In this document: piece by piece, positions 46,990 through 54,925 of the stretch
How positions within the stretch are numbered: position 1 is the stretch's first letter
How the letters are laid out: each line of letters begins with the position of its first letter
Origin: Chryseobacterium sp. CY350
GTDB taxonomy: Bacteria; Bacteroidota; Bacteroidia; Flavobacteriales; Weeksellaceae
Direction of reading: 5' to 3'
Length of the DNA stretch: 64,000 bases
Assembly (NCBI RefSeq): GCF_027945075.1
Contig: NZ_CP116034.1
Coordinates: 3,844,001-3,908,000, forward strand
The notes under the pieces: generated by a model
The model's input: the letters and a program-made list of their open reading frames with translations, nothing else
What the model was told of the DNA's origin: nothing
The model's database searches: none
Position numbers and translations under genes: made by a program

Positions 46990-47182
46990 AGAGTTTGTGT
47001 AAGAGACTTTAAAGGACATCGAAATTATTTGAAATAAATTTCATTTCAGAAGAATCCCTCTAATACTAGCTTCTCCATAATGATTCTTGAAAAAAGATCT
47101 TCCGAAATTAAACCTCTCTCTTTCGCTAAGTACCCCATTAAAAAAAACAACATCCCAATCCCATACTATTCAAAAATATTTT

Positions 47183-47190
47183 TATATTTG
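47183..47190 (+). promoter_or_regulatory. -7 box TATATTTG of the 47.2-48.3 kb unit
   Basis: Exact consensus match, 24 bp before the small ORF at 47214. It would transcribe the small ORF, the 21-bp array and the 230-aa gene together. Confidence 0.6.
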
Positions 47191-47213
47191 TTTTAAGAAC
47201 AACAAAAAACAAA

Positions 47214-47324
47214 ATGATGATCTATAAAAATATTCCAGCAGTTTATGCACAGGCTTCCGACACTCCCGGTTCCAGAATCCAACTCAATACTTTCCAACTC
47301 ATTGCTCATCACAAAAAACGGTAA
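47214..47324 (+). CDS. Short ORF at the head of the repeat-bearing transcript
   Basis: A 36-codon ORF with two ATG codons at the start. The product has IPAVYAQASDTPGSRIQL in its middle and a basic HHKKR end; no signal peptide or membrane segment. Its stop codon's last base is the first base of the 21-bp array. It may be a small protein or a leader ORF; I do not recognise it. Confidence 0.4.
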   Translation: MMIYKNIPAVYAQASDTPGSRIQLNTFQLIAHHKKR

Positions 47325-47533
47325 ACCGTTCCGTTGGTTTGTTCAGGCAGTCTGAAGAGCGCTTAAATCCTTTCGAAAGGGCATTCAGACATTCCGTTGA
47401 GGTAATCAGCCACTTCGTAACGGCTTTCAACTGCCCCGTAAAGGCAACCAACCACTATGAAGAGTCAATCAACCGTTGCGAAGAGCGAATCAATCATTAC
47501 GAAGAAGCAATCAACCACTCCGAAGAGGCAATC
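47324..47533 (+). repeat. Ten tandem 21-bp units
   Basis: Exactly ten head-to-tail units of 21 bp, each near AACCAYTCCG plus AAGAGGCAATC. The last four (47450-47533) are nearly identical, while the first six are degenerate and more divergent, so the array probably grew at its right end. 21 is a multiple of three, and the stretch from a TTG at 47339 stays open for 82 codons with heptads like INHYEEA; coding is possible but a plain untranslated leader is equally likely. It is followed 117 bp later by the 230-aa gene. Confidence 0.85.
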
Positions 47534-47649
47534 AAGTACAATTTGTTATATTTCAACACTTTACAATCGTTTCGGAGAAATAAATAGATTCAACAGACAA
47601 AATACTATAGTCTACAAACACATTTTCTAAGAACAAAAATTATTTTATT

Positions 47650-48342
47650 ATGAAAAAAGAACAGGTAACACGTGATTTTAAACTGGCAGACTCTGTACTG
47701 AAACAAAAGGCAGATGAACTGATTGCTTTAATCGACAGAGATAGCACTGAATTTACAGACCGTGGATACAACGCCGCAAAAAAGACCGAACTGACGGCAG
47801 CACGGGACACGGCAGAAAGTTTTCCAAGCGATGAACAGCTTGAAGCTATCAAAATGGATCTCACCGAACAAAAAGATGCCGCCAGAAAAGCTCTGGAAAA
47901 ATCGATGCGCAGTATTTTTAAGATGGCAGAAAATGTTTTCGGACTCTACAGTGCCAAATACAAGGAATTCGGCAATGCAGGAATCAGTCAGCTCAGCGAT
48001 GCCGAAGTGGTGCGCATTGCCAAAATGATGAGCGTGACGGTAGAGAAATATCTTCCCCAACTTGCTGACGAAGGTCTTACCTTCGATAAAATTAATACCC
48101 TGATCACACAGCGTGAAGCTCTGGATGTTGCCATTGACGCGCAGGCGCAAGGTGTTTCCGACCGTGATGTCGCCGCAGAAGGCCGTATTGAAGCCCTCAA
48201 CAAACTCTACCAACTGCTCACCAAATACGCAGGCACCGGCAAGGATATTTTCTACGAGACCAACGAAGCCAAATACAACGACTATATCATCTACGACACC
48301 CCAAGCGGACTGCCGGAAATGCCACCTACAGATCCGGTGTAA
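47650..48342 (+). CDS. 230-aa helical protein of unknown function
   Basis: A soluble 230-aa protein, mostly alpha-helical, with conserved-looking blocks TRDFKLADSVLKQKADELI (about 6-24), STEFTDRGYNAAKKTEL (about 32-48), MAENVFGLYSAKYKEFG and ETNEAKYNDYIIYDTPSG at the C terminus. The base composition is clearly richer in G+C than its neighbours, which suggests transfer. It resembles hypothetical proteins I recall from multi-copy flavobacterial loci, but I cannot name a family. A promoter, a short ORF and the 21-bp array lie upstream, and the cruciform repeats start 26 bp after its stop. Confidence 0.7.
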   Translation: MKKEQVTRDFKLADSVLKQKADELIALIDRDSTEFTDRGYNAAKKTELTAARDTAESFPSDEQLEAIKMDLTEQKDAARKALEKSMRSIFKMAENVFGLYSAKYKEFGNAGISQLSDAEVVRIAKMMSVTVEKYLPQLADEGLTFDKINTLITQREALDVAIDAQAQGVSDRDVAAEGRIEALNKLYQLLTKYAGTGKDIFYETNEAKYNDYIIYDTPSGLPEMPPTDPV

Positions 48343-48367
48343 ACAAGTCGCCCCCCGTCAGCCGTTC

Positions 48368-49334
48368 GTCAGTTCGAGTATCCCGATGAAATCGGGATGT
48401 ATCGAGAACCCGTGAACCGAAGACGACTCGTAATCTGTAAACCAATGACGACTTATACTCTGCGGGCTTCTCGATACGATTTTTTTCAAAAACCTACGCG
48501 AAGTGACGGCGTTCCTACAGGACAAAATAAGCCAAGTCAGTCGCATCGTCAGTCGCTCCGTCAGTTCGAGTGTCCCGATGAAATCGGGATGTATCGAGAA
48601 CCCGTGAACAGAAGACAACCCGCGATCCGCAGGCTTCTCGATACGATTTTTTTCAAAAATCCACTCGAAGTGACGTCGGGTTCAATCTTTACATGATTTT
48701 TACCGTCAGTCGCTCCGTCAGTTCGAGTGTTTTTCGCAGCGTAGCGTAGAAAAATGTATCGAGAACCCGTGAACGGAAGACAACCCGCGACCCGCAGGCT
48801 TCTTGATACGATTTTCACAAAAACCTACTCGAAGTGACGTCGGGTTCAATCTTTACATGATTTTTACCGTCAGTCGCTCCGTCAGTTCGAGTGTTTTTCG
48901 CAGCGTGGCGTAGAAAAATGTATCGAGAACCCGTGAACCGAAGCATCGCTCGTGAATCACAGACTTCTCGATACGGCTTTTTTTCAAAAATCCACTCGAA
49001 GTGACGTCGGGTTCAATCTTTACATGATTTTTACCGTCAGTCGCTCCGTCAGTTCGAGTGTTTTTCGCAGCGCAGCATAGAAAAATGTATCGAGAACCCG
49101 TGAACCGAATACAACCCGCGATCCACCGGCTTCTCGATACGGCTTTTTTTCAAAAACCTACTCGAAGTGACGTCGGGTTCAATCTTTACATGATTTTTAC
49201 CGTCAGTTGACCGTCAGTTCGAGTGTTTTTCGCAGCGCAGCGTAGAAAAATGTATCGAGAACCCATGAACCGAAGACAACCCGCTATCCGCAGGCTTCTC
49301 GATACGATTTTCACAAAAACCTACTCGAAGTGAC
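48368..49334. repeat. Cruciform repeat array, elements 1-6
   Basis: Six elements at 48368-48507, 48560-48674, 48717-48838, 48881-49005, 49048-49171 and 49213-49334. Each has outer arms GTCAGTTCGAGT and ACTCGAAGTGAC (11 of 12 pair; the right arm of element 1 is mutated) and inner arms TATCGAGAA and TTCTCGATA (9 of 9). Side hairpins sit on the left (two kinds) and right (GATTTTT...AAAAATC). Spacers of 41-52 bp; those from element 2 to 5 share the same GTCGGGTTCAATC core. Elements 3-6 repeat at about 165 bp. Confidence 0.88.
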
Positions 49335-49370
49335 GGTCCATCGAATCAATACTTTTTAATACAATTAATC

Positions 49371-49658
49371 ATGCAAACCTCATTTGTCTACATCCTTCTG
49401 TGTTCTGACGATACTTATTACAAAGGTATAACCGAAAATGTTTACAAACGTTTTGACGAACATCAAGACGGAAAACACTTCGGTTCTTATACTTTCTCAA
49501 GACGACCTTTACAATTAGTCTATTTCTGCCAGTTTATGGACATCGAGCAAGCAATTGTTTTTGAGAAAAAGATTAAGAAATGGTCTCAGGCAAAGAAGTT
49601 GGCATTAATTGAAGGAAGATATGAAGACCTTCCTAATCTGGCAAAAAAGAAGTTTTGA
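49371..49658 (+). CDS. GIY-YIG nuclease family protein
   Basis: A 95-aa single-domain GIY-YIG endonuclease (UPF0213-like). The GIY half is FVYILLC (about 5-11), the YIG half reads YYKGIT (16-21), with Arg27 in KRFDEH and the catalytic Glu65 in FEKKIKKWS; all key residues are present. ATG at 49371. It sits between cruciform elements 6 and 7, with 36 bp and 38 bp of plain sequence on either side. Small GIY-YIG enzymes are nicking or single-strand nucleases; a relation to the flanking repeats is inferred from position. DNA repair is the alternative role. Confidence 0.85.
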   Translation: MQTSFVYILLCSDDTYYKGITENVYKRFDEHQDGKHFGSYTFSRRPLQLVYFCQFMDIEQAIVFEKKIKKWSQAKKLALIEGRYEDLPNLAKKKF

Positions 49659-49696
49659 CAAGTGATATCTATCTGATTCACTCTTTTCGATTACTC

Positions 49697-50150
49697 GTCA
49701 GTTCGAGTGTCCCGATGAAATCGGGATGTATCGAGAACTCGTGAACGGAAGCACAACCCATCAATCACACAATTCTCGATACGATTTTTGTCAAAATCTA
49801 CTCGAAGTGACGCTGTGTTTACAAGTTACTAAAGCAATTTGCTTTGTCAGTCGTCCGTCAGTTCGAGTGTTTTTCGTAGCGTAGAAAAATGTATCAAGAA
49901 CCCGTGAACAGAAGACAACCCGCGATCCGCAGGCTTCTCGATACGATTTTCTTTAAAAATCTACTCGAAGTGACGGCGTTCCTTCAGGATACAATAAGCC
50001 AAGTCAGTGGCTACGTCAGTTGTCCGTCAGTTCGAGTGCTTTTCGTAGCGCAGCGCAGAAAAATGTATCGAGAACCCGTGAACCGAAGCACCGCTCGTGA
50101 ATCACAGACTTCTCGATACGATTTTCTTTCAAAAATCGACTCGAAGTGAC
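49697..50150. repeat. Cruciform repeat array, elements 7-9
   Basis: Three more elements at 49697-49811, 49857-49974 and 50026-50150, same outer and inner arms. Element 7 carries the CCCGAT...ATCGGG side hairpin (as in elements 1 and 2); 8 and 9 carry the TTTTTCG...GAAAAA form. In element 9 the right side hairpin is CGATTTT...AAAATCG, gaining a closing base pair relative to the others. Confidence 0.88.
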
Positions 50151-50187
50151 GAAGGCAGTGACGGTAGGATTAAGGTGTCATTATAAT

Positions 50188-50221
50188 AAACAATCCCTTT
50201 CAGAGCTGAAAGGGATTGTTT
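50188..50221 (-). terminator. Terminator after alaS
   Basis: Long perfect stem AAACAATCCCTTTCAG/CTGAAAGGGATTGTTT with a short AGC-type loop, 40 bp beyond the alaS stop. The following minus-strand tail (TATTATAATG) is AT-rich but without a T-run. Confidence 0.7.
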
Positions 50222-50260
50222 ACTATAAACTGCACAGCGGTACTATTTATTTGAAATTAA

Positions 50261-52864
50261 TTAAAGATTCAAAGCCTTCTGATATGCATTTTCCAAGCCA
50301 TCAAGATTTTTACCGCCAGCTGTTGCGAAGCCAGGGTTTCCTCCTCCTCCGCCTTGGATTTCTTTTGCTAAATCTTTAATCAACGCTCCAGCTTGATAAA
50401 TTCCAGCCAGATCATCGGAAACACCAATAGTGATCATCGGTTTTTGATCTGAATCCGATAAAACAATCGTTATGGAAGTCGGGATTTCTTTTTTCAGTTG
50501 GAAGACAATATCTTTTACTGAACCAGCATCCAGAGAGGTTTTCTTTACCAAAAGAAGCTTGTCGCCTTTTTGTTCGTAAGCAGTTTTCCAGTCACCGATT
50601 TCACTTTTTGCTTTTTCTCTTTTCAGGGATTCAACTTCAGATTTTAATGCTGAATTTTCTTCGATTAATTTCTCAATCGATTTTACAATATCTTTAGATT
50701 TCAACAATTGAGAAAGTTCAATAACCTGCTTTTCTAAACTCTTAAAATACTCTTCAGATTTGTCTCCGGAAATTGCTTCAATTCTTCTGATTCCTGCAGC
50801 AGCAGAACTTTCAGAATTGATTTTAAAATGACCAATTTCACTTGTATGTTTTACGTGAGTTCCTCCGCACAATTCTTTTGAGCTTCCAAACTGGATCATT
50901 CTCACGCTATCGCCGTATTTTTCACCAAACAATGCCATTGCACCTTTGTCAATCGCCTCCTGAATCGGAATATTTCTAAACTCCTGAAGAGCAATATTTT
51001 CTTTAATTTTCGCATTGACTTTTTCTTCAATTAAAGTCAATTCTTCTTCAGTCATTTTACTGAAATGCGAGAAGTCGAAACGCAGATAATCAGGACCAAC
51101 GAATGAACCTTTCTGCTCAACGTGAGTTCCCAAAACTTCTCTCAAAGCTTCGTGCAATAAGTGCGTAACAGAGTGGTTTGCCTGAGAATTTTTTCTTTCG
51201 GTTGCATTAACTTTAGCATAGAAAACCGCTCCGGCATCTTTCGGAAGTCCGTTGATTAAAGAAATGATCAATCCGTTTTCCTTTTTAGTTTCAAGAACTT
51301 CAAAGCTTTCAACGGCATTTTCAAGAACACCTTTATCACCGATTTGTCCACCACCTTCAGGATAGAAAGGGGAGTTGCTTAGTACGACCTGATAAAATTC
51401 GCCGTCTTTATTTTCTACTTTTCTGTATCTTGTGATGTACGTTTCAGATTCAGTCTGATCATAACCAACAAAATTTTCAGGTTTTTCTTCCAAAACTACC
51501 CAGTCGTATACTTTGGAAGCTGAGTCTTGCTTGGAACGTTCTTGTTGCTTTTTTCTTTCTTCATTAAATCCTTCTTCGTCGATTGATAAACCTCTTTCTT
51601 CCGCAATAATTCTTGTTAAATCATCTGGGAAACCGTACGTGTCGTATAATTCGAAAACTTCTACGCTTGGTAAAACTTTAGAATCTTCAGAAATCGTCTG
51701 CTGAATTAATTTTTCTACTCTTAATAAACCGGTTTCAATCGTTTTTAAGAAAGATTCTTCTTCACTTTTAATCACCTCGGTAACTAATTTTGCTTGCTTT
51801 TCCAACTCTGGGAAGAATTTTCCCATCTGATTTTGAAGAACAGCGACCAACTCGAAAAGGAAAGGTTCTTTTCTGTCTAAAAATCTATAAGCGTAAGAAA
51901 TGCCTCTTCTTAAAATTCTTCTGATCACATAACCTGCACCGCCGTTGGAAGGCAACTGTCCGTCTGCAATCGCAAAAGAAACCGCTCTGATGTGATCTAC
52001 CACAACACGGATCGCAATGTCTTTTTCGTCCGTTAAAATTCCTGTATATTTTTTTCCTGAAAGTTCTTCAACTTTAGCAATTAAAGGAGTGAAAACATCA
52101 GTATCGTAATTCGATTCTTTTTGCTGTAAAGCCATGCAAAGCCGCTCGAATCCCATTCCGGTATCGATGTGTTTTGCAGGAAGATTTTCAAGAGAACCAT
52201 CAGCTTTTCTGTTGAACTGCATGAATACGAGATTCCAGATTTCTACAACCTGAGGATGATCGTTATTCACCAATTCTAAACCGGAAATTTTAGCTTTCTC
52301 TTCTGGAGTTCTCAAATCTACATGAATTTCAGAACAAGGACCACAAGGCCCGCTTGCGCCCATTTCCCAGAAATTGTCTTTTTTGTTTCCGTTGATAATT
52401 CTGTCTTCCGAAACAAACTGTTTCCACAAATCATAAGCTTCAGTATCTCTTTCAAGGTTTTCTTTAGCGTCACCTTCGAAGATGGTTACATAAAGATTTT
52501 CTTTTGGGATTCCATACACTTCCGTCAACAATTCCCAAGCCCAAGAAATTGCTTCTTTTTTGAAATAATCACCAAAAGACCAGTTACCCAACATTTCAAA
52601 CATGGTGTGGTGATACGTATCACGACCTACATCATCCAAATCGTTGTGCTTTCCGGAAACTCTCAGACATTTTTGTGTATCGGCAATTCTTGAGGCTTTA
52701 GGCTCTTTATAACCTAAAAAATAATCTTTAAACTGCGTCATGCCCGAGTTGGAAAACATCAATGTTGGATCATCTTTCAACACAATAGGCGCTGATGGAA
52801 CGATGAGGTGTTGTTTAGATTGAAAAAAGTCTAAAAACTGTTGTCTTATTTCCTGTGAAGTCAT
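50261..52864 (-). CDS. alaS: Alanine-tRNA ligase
   Basis: An 867-aa class II synthetase that charges tRNA-Ala. The catalytic core is at the N terminus (motif 1 near SGMTQFKDYFLG; DVGRDTYHHTMFEMLGNWSF; motif 3 NGGAGYVIRRILRRG), the editing domain has HSVTHLLHEAL and CGGTHVKHT (zinc site), and the C-Ala part ends GGGGGNPGFATAGG. Length is normal. Its -7 box is at 52916-52923. The leader has the repeated word GCCAAAAGC, perhaps neutral. The island's repeat array ends about 110 bp beyond its stop. Confidence 0.95.
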   Translation of the reverse strand: MTSQEIRQQFLDFFQSKQHLIVPSAPIVLKDDPTLMFSNSGMTQFKDYFLGYKEPKASRIADTQKCLRVSGKHNDLDDVGRDTYHHTMFEMLGNWSFGDYFKKEAISWAWELLTEVYGIPKENLYVTIFEGDAKENLERDTEAYDLWKQFVSEDRIINGNKKDNFWEMGASGPCGPCSEIHVDLRTPEEKAKISGLELVNNDHPQVVEIWNLVFMQFNRKADGSLENLPAKHIDTGMGFERLCMALQQKESNYDTDVFTPLIAKVEELSGKKYTGILTDEKDIAIRVVVDHIRAVSFAIADGQLPSNGGAGYVIRRILRRGISYAYRFLDRKEPFLFELVAVLQNQMGKFFPELEKQAKLVTEVIKSEEESFLKTIETGLLRVEKLIQQTISEDSKVLPSVEVFELYDTYGFPDDLTRIIAEERGLSIDEEGFNEERKKQQERSKQDSASKVYDWVVLEEKPENFVGYDQTESETYITRYRKVENKDGEFYQVVLSNSPFYPEGGGQIGDKGVLENAVESFEVLETKKENGLIISLINGLPKDAGAVFYAKVNATERKNSQANHSVTHLLHEALREVLGTHVEQKGSFVGPDYLRFDFSHFSKMTEEELTLIEEKVNAKIKENIALQEFRNIPIQEAIDKGAMALFGEKYGDSVRMIQFGSSKELCGGTHVKHTSEIGHFKINSESSAAAGIRRIEAISGDKSEEYFKSLEKQVIELSQLLKSKDIVKSIEKLIEENSALKSEVESLKREKAKSEIGDWKTAYEQKGDKLLLVKKTSLDAGSVKDIVFQLKKEIPTSITIVLSDSDQKPMITIGVSDDLAGIYQAGALIKDLAKEIQGGGGGNPGFATAGGKNLDGLENAYQKALNL

Positions 52865-52915
52865 ATTTGTTGCTTTTGGCTAAATGCTTTTGGCTTTTAG
52901 CTTTTTTTTGATGCG

Positions 52916-52923
52916 CAAATTTA
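52916..52923 (-). promoter_or_regulatory. -7 box TAAATTTG of alaS
   Basis: Exact match on the minus strand, 52 bp upstream of the ATG at 52864. Confidence 0.55.
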
Positions 52924-53015
52924 ATATTTTTAAGTGATTGCGAAATACAGTTGTTGTGATTTAATGAAAATTATCGAGTAAAGTTTAGAATTTTTATATT
53001 AACTTAAACTTTTTA

Positions 53016-53271
53016 ACCATTAAGAAAATTAATTTTTTAAGGAATTTTAAGAATCAATTAAAATTGATTGAAGCAAGCTGCTGGAAATTGACGTTGTTTT
53101 AATTAAACGCAAAGAAAGACTAAGATTTTTTGGCAAAAACAATCTTTGTTTTTAGGTAAAACAAAGGAGTTTCACTTTTTAAAGAAATACAAAGTTTAAT
53201 CTCACCATTAAGAAAATTAATTTTTTAAGGATGATTAAGAATCAATTAAAATAGATGTAAGCATGCTGCTA
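53016..53271. repeat. Two imperfect 68-bp direct repeats in a 600-bp gap
   Basis: Copy 1 at 53016-53084 and copy 2 at 53204-53271 share ACCATTAAGAAAATTAATTT, TTTTAAGGA and AAGAATCAATTAAAAT. They lie in the 579-bp gap (52924-53502) between the alaS promoter and msrA. Each holds an internal palindromic core around AAAATTAATTTT. The remaining gap holds no recognisable gene. Confidence 0.6.
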
Positions 53272-53526
53272 AAACATTCACCGTGGTGAATCTTAAAAAA
53301 ATATAAAGCATTTTATTCTTAAAATTTTAATGTGCTTAATGTTTAAAAATATTCTTAAACCTTTCAAGTCAAACTTTTGTCAAGGATTTTTCGTATATAA
53401 TACTAAAGAAAATAATCGTTGAAAATTAAACGAAATCCAATTTAATTTTAGCTTGAAATGTGCATCTAATAAAAGTGCTCTAACTAATGACATCAAATAA
53501 AAATGATTAAGAATAACAAAGAAAAA

Positions 53527-54183
53527 ATGAAAAATATTTTAGTATTACTCGGAATGTTTCTCGGAATTGCTGTATTTGCAGCAAGTTGCGGAGATTCAAA
53601 AAAAATTAAAGGAGGAGGAATTAACAAAGAAAAAGAAAATGAGACTGTTATGGATGGAGCCAATATAAAAGAAGTTTATTTTGCAGGTGGATGTTTTTGG
53701 GGAACTGAACATCTTTTTCAACAGGTGAGAGGTGTGGTAAAAACCGAAGTTGGATATGCCAACGGAAAAACTAAAAATCCGACCTATGAGGAAGTGGTGA
53801 GTCATACAACAGGATTTACAGAAACAGTAAAAGTGAAATATGACGCCGACGAGGTTGATCTGAAATTGCTGATTGACCTTTATTTTAAATCTATTGATCC
53901 TACAACTTTGAACAGACAGGGAAATGATGTGGGAGATAATTACCGTAGCGGAATTTATTTTACAGATAAAAATACCGAAGCAACCGTAAAAGCTGAAGTC
54001 GAAAAACTAGCTAAAAATTATTCTAAACCCGTGGTAGTGGAAGTTGAAACTTTAAAAAATTTCTACAGAGCTGAAGATTATCATCAGGATTATCTGAACG
54101 CAAACCCTGGAGGTTACTGTCACATAGAACCGGGACTTTTTGAAGAAGCCAGAAATGCAAACCCGCCAAAAGCGAAAAAATAA
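53527..54183 (+). CDS. msrA: Peptide methionine sulfoxide reductase MsrA, lipoprotein form
   Basis: 218 aa from the ATG at 53527 (an ATG at 53503 in frame gives 8 more residues). The signal peptide MKNILVLLGMFLGIAVFAAS ends in a lipobox with Cys21, so the enzyme is anchored in a membrane. The MsrA domain has the catalytic Cys56 in YFAGGCFWGTEHLF, GVVKTEVGYANG, YFKSIDPTTLNRQGNDVG and a C-terminal NPGGYCHIEPGLF with the recycling Cys. It reduces Met-S-sulfoxide in periplasmic proteins. A terminator follows the stop closely. Confidence 0.92.
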   Translation: MKNILVLLGMFLGIAVFAASCGDSKKIKGGGINKEKENETVMDGANIKEVYFAGGCFWGTEHLFQQVRGVVKTEVGYANGKTKNPTYEEVVSHTTGFTETVKVKYDADEVDLKLLIDLYFKSIDPTTLNRQGNDVGDNYRSGIYFTDKNTEATVKAEVEKLAKNYSKPVVVEVETLKNFYRAEDYHQDYLNANPGGYCHIEPGLFEEARNANPPKAKK

Positions 54184-54187
54184 ATTG

Positions 54188-54213
54188 AAAAGTTGTCGAA
54201 AGGCAACTTTTTA
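54188..54213 (+). terminator. Terminator after msrA
   Basis: Stem AAAGTTG/CAACTTT (54189-54195 with 54204-54210) and a short T tail. Confidence 0.65.
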
Positions 54214-54340
54214 GTTTAAAAACCGTTCTTTGATGCTTAACATGGAGAGATTTAGAAAGATTAAAAAGCCGAAGATTATGTAGAACGCTTCTTTGGGAAG
54301 TTGCAGTAAGAAAAATCCAAAATCATCGTGTTGGATTATA
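54211..54340 (-). pseudogene. Probable C-terminal piece of the frameshifted membrane protein
   Basis: The minus strand here encodes, in another frame than the gene upstream, LPKEAFYIIFGFLIFLNLS and then MLSIKERFLN before a stop. This is a good single membrane helix with a basic end, which looks like the missing C terminus of the 173-aa protein. A single base lost or gained near 54325-54345 would join them. A short ORF in this frame (from a Met near 54423) exists but overlaps the real gene and has no start context. Confidence 0.4.
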
Positions 54341-54844
54341 TTCAGTATAGAACGTGTCATTACACAGTAAACAATTATATTCAATTTCTTTTGCATTTGG
54401 ATCTCTGTAAAAATGCGCTGCAAAAATATGTCCCCTCTTATCTAAATCTAAACCATAGGTATCTTGTTTAGCTATATGGAAATCATTTAAAATTGATGCA
54501 AAATCGCCATAATTATTGTTATCGTCTAAAATAAATTCAATTCCGGTTTCTTTTTCATTTCTCTTTTGCAGTTCCTTAAGTTTTGAAACATAAAATTTAG
54601 AATTACTTTTTGCGGAATTTGGCTGAACGATTATTTTTTGATACTTCCAATTTCTTAACGGCTCGAAAGTCATCAATTGCTCTTTTAGAGGAATATTAGG
54701 ATTGTATTTTGCAGGTAAACCCAAAACCATAAAATTTGGAATTGGTTCATTTAGTTTTCTGTTCCCAAAATACCAAAACAAAACAGGAATTAATAATGCA
54801 CTTATCAATCCCGGAACATAGAATATTTTCTTTCCTGAAATCAT
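54323..54844 (-). CDS. Membrane-anchored protein of unknown function (possibly frameshifted)
   Basis: A 173-aa protein with a single helix near the N terminus (about 8-26, FYVPGLISALLIPVLFWYF) and a soluble part with KTGIEFILDDNNNYGDFASI-like and HIFAAHFYRDPNAKEIEYNC stretches. I cannot place it in a family; the weak similarity to ExbD-type helper proteins is not firm. It ends YNPTR and then a stop, while another frame immediately continues into a membrane helix, so the coding sequence may be broken by a frameshift. Confidence 0.5.
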   Translation of the reverse strand: MISGKKIFYVPGLISALLIPVLFWYFGNRKLNEPIPNFMVLGLPAKYNPNIPLKEQLMTFEPLRNWKYQKIIVQPNSAKSNSKFYVSKLKELQKRNEKETGIEFILDDNNNYGDFASILNDFHIAKQDTYGLDLDKRGHIFAAHFYRDPNAKEIEYNCLLCNDTFYTEYNPTR

Positions 54845-54856
54845 TGGTTTAAATTT

Positions 54857-54891
54857 AAATAAAAAAAGTGACTCAATAATGAATCACTTTC
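54857..54891 (-). terminator. Terminator after the ABC permease
   Basis: Minus-strand stem AAAGTGATTCA/TGAGTCACTTT (one mismatch) followed by TTTTATTT, 35 bp beyond the permease stop. Confidence 0.8.
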
Positions 54892-54925
54892 GTAGTTGAA
54901 TAATTTATAAATGGTAACTAGGAAA

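Noticed and set aside
47324..47533. CRISPR-like array
   Set aside because: Units are contiguous with no unique spacers and no Cas genes in the window; it is a plain tandem repeat.
47339..47587. 82-codon ORF over the 21-bp array as a protein gene
   Set aside because: It needs a TTG start inside the first unit and its length follows from the 21-bp period; kept as a possibility in findings but not called as CDS.
47728..48213. 161-codon frame opposite the 230-aa gene
   Set aside because: No start region or terminator; the plus-strand frame has the promoter, ATG and helical protein pattern.
48358..48818. Overlapping open frames in the cruciform array on both strands
   Set aside because: They only repeat the same reading of the palindromic units (for example a peptide with RYIPISSGHSN-like ends). 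No start context, no constant partner gene; they are consequences of the repeat.
49889..50149. An 86-codon frame in elements 8 and 9
   Set aside because: Same cause: it reads through repeats and spacers, and its codons follow the arm sequences, not protein constraints.
48368..50150. Calling the element array a CRISPR or an integron
   Set aside because: Elements are palindromic 115-140 bp units with partly shared spacers; no integrase, attI or Cas gene is present.
52865..52915. T-box or alanine riboswitch before alaS
   Set aside because: The leader has only short GCCAAAAGC-type repeats and no stem structures of a T-box; T-boxes are also not expected in this phylum.
54211..54423. Independent 70-aa membrane protein
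   Set aside because: Its N-terminal part overlaps the real upstream gene in another frame; only the C-terminal helix is convincing, so a frameshifted tail is more likely.
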